From NCBI GenBank assembly GCA_035399665.1, contig DAOPJM010000029.1, positions 1-23,924 on the forward strand: a stretch of DNA of 23,924 nucleotides, in the 5' to 3' direction. The position numbers and the translations under genes are program-made. Below are positions 8,366 to 16,029 of this stretch, one piece after another. The notes below the pieces were generated by a model. It did no database searches. It saw nothing but the letters and a program-made list of their open reading frames with translations, and had not been told where the DNA came from. The first letter of the stretch is position 1. Each line of letters opens with the position of its first letter. Source of the DNA: DAOPJM01 sp035399665 (GTDB lineage Bacteria; Bacillota; Clostridia; Christensenellales; CAG-138).

Positions 8366-8394
8366 ATTCTACACAATTATTAACACAAAGTAAA
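8366..8394 (-). promoter_or_regulatory. Candidate SigA promoter of the exonuclease-BRCT gene
   Basis: On the minus strand TTTACT (8389-8394), 17 bases and TAGAAT (8366-8371) predict a start near 8359 and a leader of about 90 bases. A TCTAAA...TTTAGA inverted repeat (8337-8361) overlaps the predicted start and could be an operator or leader hairpin. Confidence 0.55.
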
Positions 8395-8509
8395 GGGTGT
8401 CAGCGGAAAATAAAGCTGTCCGGGCGTCGCACCGAAGCTTTCCCGCACATATTGACCGCTATAAGAGGTGCTGTAAGACAGCTTGGGCGCGGTTGTGGCA
8501 AACGGTTCA

Positions 8510-8540
8510 AGCCGTATGACAAGCGGCGCTGCATACGGCT
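8510..8540. repeat. Inverted repeat downstream of spoIIID
   Basis: AGCCGTATG (8510-8518) and CATACGGCT (8532-8540) are perfect complements around a 13-base loop, 26 bases past the spoIIID stop codon. No U-tract follows on the spoIIID strand, so it may be a weak terminator or a 3'-end-stabilising hairpin. The remainder of 8268-8565 holds no gene I can support. Confidence 0.5.
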
Positions 8541-8565
8541 TTGCTGTTGATATGCTTTTCGCATT

Positions 8566-8811
8566 TTAGAGCTGTGCGCCCTTATATTTGTTGTGCGTGG
8601 CCAAACCGCCGCGTATATGACGCTCCGCCTTGTTCTGCTCCAAGACCAGACGCACCCTTGCGGCAAGCGCGGGATCTATGTGTCTTAGCTTGGTCGTAAC
8701 ATCCTTGTGTACCGTGGACTTGGAGACGCCGAACTCTGCGGCAGCCCCCCTCACGGTCGAATTGGCTTCCACAATATAGTTGCCGAGCATCACGCAACGT
8801 CTTCGATACAT
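8566..8811 (-). CDS. spoIIID: Sporulation transcriptional regulator SpoIIID
   Basis: SpoIIID is a small DNA-binding protein that switches mother-cell gene expression from the SigE to the SigK programme during sporulation. The 81-residue product carries the family core: GNYIVEANSTVRGAAAEFGV, SKSTVHKDV (the recognition helix region) and the basic tail RHIRGGLATHNKYK. I recognise this against the Bacillus protein from memory. I chose the ATG at 8809-8811, with AAGGTGG upstream; a GTG at 8829 would add six residues (MEKVGG). A candidate SigE promoter lies upstream. Its presence argues strongly that the organism forms spores. Confidence 0.96.
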   Translation of the reverse strand: MYRRRCVMLGNYIVEANSTVRGAAAEFGVSKSTVHKDVTTKLRHIDPALAARVRLVLEQNKAERHIRGGLATHNKYKGAQL

Positions 8812-8847
8812 TCCGCCCACCTTCTCCACCCCCGTGTGTGATGCTAA

Positions 8848-8876
8848 AGCTTATGCGCTTTGTCGGGTAAATAGTA
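8848..8876 (-). promoter_or_regulatory. Candidate SigE-dependent promoter of spoIIID
   Basis: On the minus strand TACTATT (8870-8876), 14 bases, then CATAAGCT (8848-8855). This fits the Bacillus SigE pattern KMATATT-N14-CATACANT at 6 of 7 positions in the -35 and at the CATA and final T of the -10. It lies between the terminator of the upstream operon and the spoIIID start. Confidence 0.5.
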
Positions 8877-8886
8877 GGCACAACAT

Positions 8887-8920
8887 AAAAATAGGACGCC
8901 GCAGGGTTGCCGCGGCGTCC
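8887..8920 (-). terminator. Intrinsic terminator of the MoxR operon
   Basis: On the minus strand a perfect 9-bp stem GGACGCCGC / GCGGCGTCC (8894-8902 and 8912-8920) with a 9-base loop is followed by TATTTTTAT. It ends the MoxR-DUF58-membrane protein transcript just before spoIIID. Confidence 0.9.
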
Positions 8921-8937
8921 GAAAAGAGGGGGTCTTA

Positions 8938-8990
8938 CCTATGCGATCGGAAGCAGGTCATAAAGGAGATCAAGTTCCGATTGGTATAGG
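8938..8990 (-). other. Structured 3' UTR hairpin after the MoxR operon
   Basis: ATCGGAA (8946-8952) pairs with TTCCGAT (8975-8981), extended by CCTAT (8938-8942) with ATAGG (8986-8990). On the minus-strand RNA the 22-base loop carries CTCCTTT, an anti-Shine-Dalgarno-like sequence. It lies between the operon's last stop codon and its terminator. Confidence 0.45.
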
Positions 8991-8996
8991 TTTATC

Positions 8997-10274
8997 CTAT
9001 TCATGTTCACAGGTTTGTTCCGATATAGTATTTCTTATTCGTTTCTTGATGCTTGCCACAAGTGAGGCGGACAGGGCGGCCTCACGCAGCGACACTCCGT
9101 TCTTTGAGTATCTTGCCCTAAGGTACAGCTCACGCAGTCTGCTAATGTCGCTCTCATCACAGCCCAAACGCAGAGCGTAGGATTTTACGTCCGCGCTTGT
9201 AAGGGCTATGGATACAGGCATTCTCTCCCTTGCAAGGAAGGTCATAAGCCGCCTAAAGCTCCCGCGCACGAGCATGACGGGCATGGCGGTGTATTCATTG
9301 CTCTCGTGCCGCCGCTTTTCGCCCCTTTGCGGCTTTATCTTCGCCTGCTCCGCCTCGTTCTCGTTCTGCGTTTTCTTGTGCTTTGCGCCGATAAGCAGCA
9401 TCATCACGGTGAGCGCCGCCACAGCTGCCAACGCTATTAGTACGAAAAACCAAGTCGGTGTAGCCACTCCTTCACCAATATAAACGGGCGGGTCGGTGGC
9501 GGGCATGGGCGAGGGCGTGGGACTTTGGAATGTACCGAAAGGCTCAAAGCTCGGTTCAGGCGTGAATGTTGGTGCGGGCGTTGATGTATTCACCAGCTCC
9601 GGCGGGTTCTCAAGATAGAACAACGGCCTAAGCCAAAGCCCTATCGCCCGAAATCCCGCGCTGATGGCGCTTCTGACCCCCCTAAAGCCGAATGGCAGCG
9701 CAAGCGCGGTCAACGCCAGCACAATGAAGCTGTTGGTCAAGGCGAAGCGCGGCTTTGTGAGCGTGCTTTCATCGTGCCTTAAGCAGCGCAGCAATATCAC
9801 CGAGCAAGTCAAAAAGATGACGGCGACAAAATAGGGTATGGCATCAATGTCATATTGCTCCGCGCCCGCGCCTATGCCCGAAAGCACGGCTAACATTATA
9901 AGAAGCGCGGCTATACGCAGGCTGAACCTGCGATGCTGTTCATAGCTTGGGAGCATGTTGTCCTGCCACGCCCAAACGAACAACACAATCGTTGTGGGCA
10001 GGAGCACCATGAGCGCACCCACCACACGCAGGACGTCTCCCCACATCATTACCGCGGCGATTACGGGTGGAATAAGCAGAGTAAGTGAAGCGATACGCTC
10101 CTTCCTGTAATCCCCATAACGCTTGGCAATTATCGTGAGCGTTCCCGCCGCGACAAGCCCCAGCATATAGGGTATGACGTCTGTGACGTCAAAGAAGAAG
10201 GACGCGACGAATCCCGCCGTAAGATAACAGGTGCAGCAAAGGCAGATTATACGGAGAAACACGGCGTAAATCAT
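8997..10274 (-). CDS. Multi-pass membrane protein with DUF4129-like cytoplasmic tail
   Basis: The 425-residue protein has seven N-terminal helices (to about 197), an outside Pro/Thr/Ser-rich linker (about 231-263, NTSTPAPTFTPEPSFEP), an eighth helix (about 273-297) and a basic cytoplasmic tail. The tail contains ISRLRELYLRARYS, resembling the DUF4129 end of TgpA-type proteins. In the usual MoxR-DUF58-TgpA cluster this position holds a transglutaminase, but no Cys-His-Asp transglutaminase core is present here. It overlaps the DUF58 gene by four bases (ATGA), implying translational coupling. Probably an envelope-associated partner of the MoxR/DUF58 machine; function not established. Confidence 0.8.
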   Translation of the reverse strand: MIYAVFLRIICLCCTCYLTAGFVASFFFDVTDVIPYMLGLVAAGTLTIIAKRYGDYRKERIASLTLLIPPVIAAVMMWGDVLRVVGALMVLLPTTIVLFVWAWQDNMLPSYEQHRRFSLRIAALLIMLAVLSGIGAGAEQYDIDAIPYFVAVIFLTCSVILLRCLRHDESTLTKPRFALTNSFIVLALTALALPFGFRGVRSAISAGFRAIGLWLRPLFYLENPPELVNTSTPAPTFTPEPSFEPFGTFQSPTPSPMPATDPPVYIGEGVATPTWFFVLIALAAVAALTVMMLLIGAKHKKTQNENEAEQAKIKPQRGEKRRHESNEYTAMPVMLVRGSFRRLMTFLARERMPVSIALTSADVKSYALRLGCDESDISRLRELYLRARYSKNGVSLREAALSASLVASIKKRIRNTISEQTCEHE

Positions 10275-11365
10275 GTCGTCTCCTCCAAGCCTGCGGCCTC
10301 TATCACTAAGGGCTTCACACCCGTGACTATGCCAAGCCTATGCACGCCCTCCATCCACTTATCCGATATGCGCGGAGTGATGATGACAAAGGCTCTTCCC
10401 TGCTCGCAAGCGCGAACGGCCGCCCCTATATGCGATGAAAAGGGTTGAACATGGCGCATGGTGACCCTTCCCAAGCCTTCAAGTATGGAAAGGACGCCAT
10501 CCTTTGACTGCCCGTCGCCGCCCGTGGGCCAGAGGTAGCTTGTGCCTATGACCTCCGCGTTGGTGGCAAAGCCGAAACGCGTGTTTGAGTTGGAAAGCAG
10601 CTCGACCACGCTTCGTGTGATTGAGAGGGTTTTTTCAAGCAGCCTTTCGCCCTCGCACTCCTCACAGACGTCGGCGTTCATCAGCACCGAGCAGCAAAGC
10701 TCCCGCGTATGGTCGAAGCGCTTGACCAATATTTCCTCGCTTGCGGAGCTTTTGAGCCATGCCACGTTCTTTTGCGGCTCATTGCCGGTGTAGGGAGAAA
10801 AGCCTACTGAAAGCATAGGGTCTTCGAATATGAAGCGGTTCACCGAATAATCCCCAAGATAGCCGCCGAGCAAGCGTTCAAGCTTCAGCCCCTCAAATCG
10901 ACGCGGCATAACCACTATTTCCATCGGCTGCGCGAAGAAACCGGTTTTGACCTTCAAGCCCAAGAAGTCGCTTTCACCTATATACGCACCTTTGAAGGGC
11001 TTAACGCCACGCGACTTGTATTTCAAGCTGTGCTTACTGCGCACAAAGCGGCGCGGCCAAACGAATAGGTTCTCAGCATAGGAATAGCCGTCTATATGTT
11101 CACGCTCAGAATAGCTCAGCGTGAAGCTCTGCACACCCTTGCCGCACTTATCGGTATATGCCAGCGGGAAGAACACGCTTTGGCGTATGCAGCCGCGCAC
11201 CCTTGCCGAGCTGTTCGACAGGGTTATGGTGAACTCCACCTCCTCGTCGGGTTCGGCAAGCGCACTTGACGCCGTGATGTCCCATTTGAGCTTACGAATG
11301 AGACAGGCGCGTGATATAAGCTCCGCAGTAAGGAACAGGAGCAATACCACGACTAAGAGATACAT
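10271..11365 (-). CDS. DUF58 domain protein, MoxR partner
   Basis: The 364-residue protein begins with a hydrophobic anchor (about 1-20, YLLVVVLLLFLTAELISRA). An extracytoplasmic or membrane-peripheral beta-rich region follows, then the DUF58 signature at about 192-219: YTGNEPQKNVAWLKSSASEE and VKRFDHT, matching the family pattern of a Y-G-D/E turn, I/V-x-W-K, A/S-S and a closing V-R/K-x-F. The C-terminal half resembles a von Willebrand factor A-like fold, as in the family. DUF58 proteins are encoded with MoxR ATPases and are thought to be chaperone or assembly partners. Its ATG overlaps the MoxR stop codon by one base (TGATG). Confidence 0.9.
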   Translation of the reverse strand: MYLLVVVLLLFLTAELISRACLIRKLKWDITASSALAEPDEEVEFTITLSNSSARVRGCIRQSVFFPLAYTDKCGKGVQSFTLSYSEREHIDGYSYAENLFVWPRRFVRSKHSLKYKSRGVKPFKGAYIGESDFLGLKVKTGFFAQPMEIVVMPRRFEGLKLERLLGGYLGDYSVNRFIFEDPMLSVGFSPYTGNEPQKNVAWLKSSASEEILVKRFDHTRELCCSVLMNADVCEECEGERLLEKTLSITRSVVELLSNSNTRFGFATNAEVIGTSYLWPTGGDGQSKDGVLSILEGLGRVTMRHVQPFSSHIGAAVRACEQGRAFVIITPRISDKWMEGVHRLGIVTGVKPLVIEAAGLEETT

Positions 11366-12309
11366 CAGACTCTCTCCAAGGGAACGGGTATCGATGCAAG
11401 CAGCTTCTCCGTCTGCGCCAAGGCGTTGCCCGATTTTAGGCCGCCCATGGGGTTGATACGGTGGCAGAGTATGGGCGGAGCTACCGACAGGACGTCCTCG
11501 GGTATGACAAAATCGCGCCCTTTGAGCGCCGCCAAAGCCTGTGACGCCTGATACAGCGCGATGCCGCCCCTTGTGGAAACACCCATCGCAATGGACTTGT
11601 CACGGCGGGTCTTTTCGACTATGTCCAAGATGTAGCCCTGTACCGGCTTTGAAACATGAACCTCGTGATAATGTGCGCGGACATAGTAGGTTTCCTCCTC
11701 GCTGACAACGGGCGACAGCTCCAAGAGTATGCTCTTTGAGGAGGGACGGGAGATGACCTCCGCCTCCTGCTCCCGTGTCATATACCCAAGGCTCAGGCGC
11801 ATGAAGAAGCGGTCAAGCTGCGCTTCGGGCAGCGGGAAGGTGCCGTAGGTCTCAATGGGGTTCTGCGTCGCCATGACCATATAGGGCTCACTCAGGGCAT
11901 AGCTCACGCCGTCCACAGAAATCTGCTTCTCCTCCATTGCCTCCAAAAGGCTGGACTGCGTCCTCGGAGTAGCTCGGTTGATCTCGTCCGCAAGCACTAT
12001 GTTCGCAAACAAAGGTCCCGCTCTGAACTCGAACTCGTTGGTCTTGCGATTGAAAAAGTTAACTCCCGTAAGGTCGGAGGGCAAAAGATCGGGGGTGAAC
12101 TGGATGCGTTTGAAGCTGCCGCCTATGCTTGCGGCGAACGCCCGAAGAAGCATGGTCTTGCCTGTACCGGGCAAATCCTCAAGGAGTATGTTGCCGCCGC
12201 AGATGAACGAGGTGAGAATCAGTAAAATGGCGTCCTCCTTGCCCAAGATAACCTTTCCGCAATTATCGCTGACGCGCTTGCCGTAGCTTCTGAATCGTTC
12301 TATATTCAT
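11365..12309 (-). CDS. MoxR-family AAA+ ATPase
   Basis: The 314-residue cytosolic ATPase has Walker A LPGTGKT (46-52), Walker B IVLADEIN (104-111), the MoxR-type NRATPRTQSSLLEAMEEKQI segment, sensor 1 MATQNP and a C-terminal lid with STRGGIALYQASQALA. MoxR proteins remodel or activate partner proteins, usually the DUF58 and membrane proteins encoded next door. I chose the ATG at 12307-12309, which has GAGG six bases upstream; a GTG four codons earlier is possible. It leads a three-gene operon with a good promoter at 12341-12369 and a terminator at 8887-8920. Confidence 0.96.
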   Translation of the reverse strand: MNIERFRSYGKRVSDNCGKVILGKEDAILLILTSFICGGNILLEDLPGTGKTMLLRAFAASIGGSFKRIQFTPDLLPSDLTGVNFFNRKTNEFEFRAGPLFANIVLADEINRATPRTQSSLLEAMEEKQISVDGVSYALSEPYMVMATQNPIETYGTFPLPEAQLDRFFMRLSLGYMTREQEAEVISRPSSKSILLELSPVVSEEETYYVRAHYHEVHVSKPVQGYILDIVEKTRRDKSIAMGVSTRGGIALYQASQALAALKGRDFVIPEDVLSVAPPILCHRINPMGGLKSGNALAQTEKLLASIPVPLERV

Positions 12310-12340
12310 GACTGACCTCACTTAGCTTTCTTTTCGTAGA

Positions 12341-12369
12341 ATTATAACAAAACCCCATACGCTTTGCAA
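12341..12369 (-). promoter_or_regulatory. SigA-type promoter of the MoxR operon
   Basis: On the minus strand TTGCAA (12364-12369) and TATAAT (12341-12346) are separated by 17 bases, identical in both hexamers and spacing to the pckA promoter. Confidence 0.78.
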
Positions 12370-12509
12370 ACACAACTTTGCCGCCGACTGCGCCATACAT
12401 GTGAAGGGTTGTGAGGCTAATCCCCAAAAAAGCAATTGCAGCGGCATTGCTTACGGCGGAGCTGGATTGAAATCGACGGAAAAATTCCGACATGGCGGTG
12501 TGCAGCCTA

Positions 12510-12538
12510 TTGCCTGCTTTGTCTTAAAATGGTATACT
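12510..12538 (+). promoter_or_regulatory. SigA-type promoter of exoA-maf-uvrC
   Basis: TTGCCT (12510-12515), 17 bases, TATACT (12533-12538). Transcription should begin about 12544-12546, at or next to the ATG at 12545. There is no room for a ribosome binding site, so the mRNA is predicted to be leaderless. Confidence 0.75.
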
Positions 12539-12544
12539 GCTCAC

Positions 12545-13306
12545 ATGAAAATGATTTCTTGGAATGTTAACGGCCTTAGGGCCTGCGTCGCGAAGGGCAG
12601 CTTCACTGAGTTCGTCAACGCCGAGCTTCCTGATATCCTTGCTGTTCAGGAGACGAAGCTTCAGAGCGGACAAATAGAGCTTGAGCTTCCCGACTACCTT
12701 GACTACTGGAATTATGCCGAGAAGAAGGGCTATTCAGGGACGGCTGTGTTCTGCCGCAGGGAGCCGCTTTCGGTGAGCTTTGGCATAGGCATAGAGGACC
12801 ATGACAGGGAGGGCAGGGTTATAACCCTTGAATATCCGTCCTTCTATTTTGTCTGCGTATATGTGCCGAATTCCCAAAACGAGCTGAAACGCTTAGAGTA
12901 CCGTATGCACTGGGAGGACGACTTCCGCTCTTACCTGAAAAACTTGGACAGCAAAAAGCCCGTCATAATGTGCGGAGACCTCAACGTTGCGCATGAGGAA
13001 ATTGACCTTGCCAACCCCAAGACCAACCACTTCAACGCGGGCTTCACCGATGAGGAGCGGGGCAAGTTCACTGAGCTTTTGTCCGCGGGCTTTACCGACA
13101 GCTTCAGACTGCTCTATCCCGACGCCGTGAACCGTTACAGCTGGTGGAGCTTCCGCATGGCGGCGCGTTCGCGAAACGTGGGTTGGCGCATCGATTACTT
13201 CGTTGTCTCGTCGCGCCTTGCAGATAAAGTGAGCGACAGTATGATATATGACAGCGTACAGGGCAGCGATCATTGCCCCGTTGGAATAATTTTGGAGGAA
13301 TCATGA
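12545..13306 (+). CDS. exoA: Exodeoxyribonuclease III / AP endonuclease
   Basis: The 253-residue protein belongs to the exonuclease-endonuclease-phosphatase fold and cleaves DNA at abasic sites in base-excision repair. Visible active-site residues are N7 in SWNVNGLR, E36 in VQETKLQ, the YVPNSQ tyrosine, D and N in GDLNVAHEEID, D in GWRIDYF, and the catalytic His in GSDHCPV. Length is normal for the family. The start ATG has no Shine-Dalgarno sequence; a second in-frame ATG two codons on (MKM) is an alternative. The stop codon overlaps the maf start (ATGA), so the two are translationally coupled. Confidence 0.97.
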   Translation: MKMISWNVNGLRACVAKGSFTEFVNAELPDILAVQETKLQSGQIELELPDYLDYWNYAEKKGYSGTAVFCRREPLSVSFGIGIEDHDREGRVITLEYPSFYFVCVYVPNSQNELKRLEYRMHWEDDFRSYLKNLDSKKPVIMCGDLNVAHEEIDLANPKTNHFNAGFTDEERGKFTELLSAGFTDSFRLLYPDAVNRYSWWSFRMAARSRNVGWRIDYFVVSSRLADKVSDSMIYDSVQGSDHCPVGIILEES

Positions 13307-13884
13307 AGATAATATTGGCCTCGCAGTCCCCAAGACGCAGCGAAGTGATGAGGTGGATGGGCTTAAGCTTTGAAGTCGAGCCTTGTACCGAGCCGGAACG
13401 CGCACCCGAGGGCGCCGACGCGCTGGAGCTTGTCTGCGCTATGGCTTTGCAGAAGGCTGAATTCATTGCCAAGAAGCACCCCGACGACTGCGTGATAGGC
13501 GCGGATACTGTTGTGCTGTTGGACGGCGAGGTTCTGGGCAAACCCCGCAACGCCGAAAACGCCGTGGCTTATCTTTCGCGCATGCAGGGCAGAACCCATA
13601 CGGTTTACACCGGAGTTGCGGTTATCGCGAACGGTAAGGTTGATGTGCGTCATTGCGAGACCGAGGTTCTGTTTCGCAGGATGAGCCGTGAGGAAATAGA
13701 ATGGTATGTCTCCACGGGCGACCCTCTGGACAAGGCGGGCGCGTACGGCGTTCAGGGGATAGGCTGCCTGTTCGTGGACAGCATAAAGGGCAATTACTTC
13801 AATATCATAGGCTTACCCGTGCCGCTTGTGTACGATATGTTAAAGGAAGCGGGAGCGGTGCTTTACGGCAGCGTTCAGCTTTAG
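13303..13884 (+). CDS. maf: Maf-like nucleoside triphosphate pyrophosphatase
   Basis: Maf proteins hydrolyse non-canonical or pyrimidine nucleoside triphosphates (dTTP/UTP or modified bases) and have been linked to septum control. The 193-residue product starts with the family signature ILASQSPRRSEV and contains IGADTVV, GKPRNAENA, and the C-terminal GAYGVQGIGCLFVDSI. GGAGG (13294-13298) five bases before the ATG sets the start; a longer upstream in-frame start is unnecessary. It overlaps exoA by four bases and is followed by uvrC after one base, so it is the middle gene of a repair operon. Confidence 0.96.
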   Translation: MKIILASQSPRRSEVMRWMGLSFEVEPCTEPERAPEGADALELVCAMALQKAEFIAKKHPDDCVIGADTVVLLDGEVLGKPRNAENAVAYLSRMQGRTHTVYTGVAVIANGKVDVRHCETEVLFRRMSREEIEWYVSTGDPLDKAGAYGVQGIGCLFVDSIKGNYFNIIGLPVPLVYDMLKEAGAVLYGSVQL

Positions 13885-13885
13885 T

Positions 13886-15724
13886 ATGGAATTCTCCGAC
13901 AAGATAAAGGATAAGCTTTCACTTTTGCCCTCAGTCCCGGGCGTGTACATTATGCGCAGCGCCGAGGGCGAGGTTATCTATGTCGGAAAAGCCATCTCGC
14001 TGAAGAACAGGGTCAGGCAGTATTTCCAATCGAGCAAAGGCCACAGCCCCAAGGTTGTCGCCATGGTCAGCCATATTGCCGACTTCGAAACCATAGAAGT
14101 GACAAGCGAGAACGAAGCCCTGTCACTTGAGAGCAACCTTATAAAGCAGTACAAGCCTAAGTACAACATACTTCTAAAGGACGACAAGCACTTCCCCTAT
14201 GTACGCGTGGATCTTCGGCGCGATTTTCCGAGGGTCGAGGTCGTTCGCCGCATCAAAAGCGACGGCGCAACCTATCTTGGACCTTTCCCCTCCGAAGGCT
14301 CCCTACGCGAGCAGATGAACATAGTCCGCGAACATTTTCCGCTCCGACACTGCAAGAAGGACATCGAAAAGGCGATAGCCAAGCGCGAACGCCCCTGCCT
14401 GATGTATCAGGTGGGCAAGTGCTGTGCGCCCTGCACAGGCAATGTTTCACGAGAGGAATACCACGGGTATGTTCGTCAGATAATGGCGTTTTTGAACGGC
14501 AAGACGGGTGAGGTGGTGGAGGAGCTGAAGGTAAAGATGCTCAAGGCTTCCGACGAGCTTGACTTTGAACAGGCCGCACTGTGCAGGGATCGTATCGCAG
14601 CGCTGAAGGGGTTGTCCGAGCGGCAGACGGCCATATCCGCCAAGCCCTACGACGCGGATGTGTTCGCGGCGGCGTGTTTGGATGAAAGGTTCATAGTCTA
14701 CGCCCTGTTCGTCAGAACGGGTAAAATCATTGGCTCCGCTCACTATGATATGGAGGGCAAGGGTGATGATGAAGCCGAGGTTGTTCGAAGCTTCCTTTTA
14801 CAATTATACAGCGGAGACGGAGCCAAGCCCCCAAGGGAGATTCTTCTAAAGGATGAGCTTGAGAGGACGGACGAGATATCCGAATGGCTGTCACAGCGCT
14901 TTGGACGCAAGACCGACGTACACACCCCCAAGCGCGGCGAGAAACGCGCCGTGACCGAACTCGCCTACAACAACGCCGTAAAGCTGCTTGAGAAGGAGCG
15001 CGAGCTTGTCAGACGCGAGTACGAGCGGGACGAGGGCGCACTGAACAGGCTTGCGGATATATTGGGGTTGACCGACCCGCCAAGACGCATGGAGTGCTTC
15101 GACAACTCGCACCTTATGGGTACGAACACGGTGTCATCAATGGTTGTGTTCATAGACGGCAAGCCCGTGAAGCAGGAGTATAGGCGTTTTAGGATAAGGG
15201 TAGAGGCGCATGGCGACGACTTGCTTGCGATGCAGGAGGTTTTGAGCCGCAGGTTCTCCAAGACGGAGGGCGAAATGCCCGAGCTTGTAATAATTGACGG
15301 CGGAAGGACACAGCTTGAAGTAGCCGTACGCGTTTTAAGCGAGCTTAATTTGAAGAACATCAAAGCCATAGGACTTGCCGAGGAGCATGAGCTTATATAT
15401 CTGCCCGAAAGGAACGAACCCGTGATATTGCCGAGGGACAGCGCCGAGCTGCAGCTTGTCGAACGCATACGAGACGAGGCGCATAGGTTCGCGATAAGCT
15501 ATCATAGAAGCGTCAGAAATCGCAATATGCTTTACTCCAAGCTGGATGACGTCGAGGGGGTGGGGGAGAAACGCAAACGCGCACTGTTCGACAGATTTAT
15601 CACGATAGACGCGATAAAGAACGCAAGCCCTGATGAGCTTGCCGATATACCCGGTATGAACATTACGGCGGCAAACGCGGTCTATTCGTACTTTCACAAT
15701 CACGAGGACGAGGACGGCAAATAG
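13886..15724 (+). CDS. uvrC: Excinuclease ABC subunit C
   Basis: UvrC makes both incisions around bulky DNA lesions in nucleotide-excision repair. The 612-residue protein has the N-terminal GIY-YIG nuclease (PGVYIMRS then VIYVGKA, residues 18-36), the conserved cysteine-rich RPCLMYQVGKCCAPC region, a UVR/UvrB-interaction helix pair (DELDFEQAALCRDRIAALK), an RNase H-like nuclease (ECFDNSH and ELVIIDGGRTQLE) and paired helix-hairpin-helix motifs at the C-terminus (VEGVGEKRKRALF, IPGMNITAANAV). There is no clear ribosome binding site, consistent with coupling to maf one base upstream. I saw no intrinsic terminator after it. Confidence 0.98.
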   Translation: MEFSDKIKDKLSLLPSVPGVYIMRSAEGEVIYVGKAISLKNRVRQYFQSSKGHSPKVVAMVSHIADFETIEVTSENEALSLESNLIKQYKPKYNILLKDDKHFPYVRVDLRRDFPRVEVVRRIKSDGATYLGPFPSEGSLREQMNIVREHFPLRHCKKDIEKAIAKRERPCLMYQVGKCCAPCTGNVSREEYHGYVRQIMAFLNGKTGEVVEELKVKMLKASDELDFEQAALCRDRIAALKGLSERQTAISAKPYDADVFAAACLDERFIVYALFVRTGKIIGSAHYDMEGKGDDEAEVVRSFLLQLYSGDGAKPPREILLKDELERTDEISEWLSQRFGRKTDVHTPKRGEKRAVTELAYNNAVKLLEKERELVRREYERDEGALNRLADILGLTDPPRRMECFDNSHLMGTNTVSSMVVFIDGKPVKQEYRRFRIRVEAHGDDLLAMQEVLSRRFSKTEGEMPELVIIDGGRTQLEVAVRVLSELNLKNIKAIGLAEEHELIYLPERNEPVILPRDSAELQLVERIRDEAHRFAISYHRSVRNRNMLYSKLDDVEGVGEKRKRALFDRFITIDAIKNASPDELADIPGMNITAANAVYSYFHNHEDEDGK

Positions 15725-15848
15725 TACGCTGACAATGTGAACACCGATAATAAGCGGAATTCTTATAAATTTGTTGACAAGGGCGTGGAATGACAGCGGC
15801 GCACAACGCATTGTATTGCAACGACGCAGACTGCTCCACAACTGTATA

Positions 15849-15868
15849 TTTTGCAGGGTTATGCAAAA
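15849..15868. promoter_or_regulatory. Candidate operator upstream of the peptidase promoter
   Basis: TTTTGCA (15849-15855) and TGCAAAA (15862-15868) form a perfect inverted repeat. A third TGCAAAA lies at 15894-15900, 32 bases (about three helical turns) from the second. The rest of 15725-15925 shows no gene. Confidence 0.4.
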
Positions 15869-15925
15869 CTGTGCCGAACTTTTGACAAATAAATGCAAAA
15901 AATGAACATTACAAAATTCCTTATA

Positions 15926-15954
15926 TTGACAAGCTTAAAGCTTTCGCCTATAAT
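15926..15954 (+). promoter_or_regulatory. Perfect-consensus SigA promoter of the S8 peptidase
   Basis: TTGACA (15926-15931), a 17-base spacer and TATAAT (15949-15954) match the consensus at every position. The spacer contains the palindrome AAAGCTTT. Predicted start is near 15961, giving a leader of about 70 bases. Confidence 0.9.
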
Positions 15955-16029
15955 GTAACTACTAATACTATGAGACGGGTGTATCTATGCCCTGACCATG
16001 GTGTAGGAAAAACAAAGGAGGAAGAAAGG

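Noticed and set aside
8485..8525. tRNA T-arm-like GGTTCAAGCC
   Set aside because: No matching acceptor stem, D-arm or anticodon arm can be drawn; the bases are part of the hairpin downstream of spoIIID.
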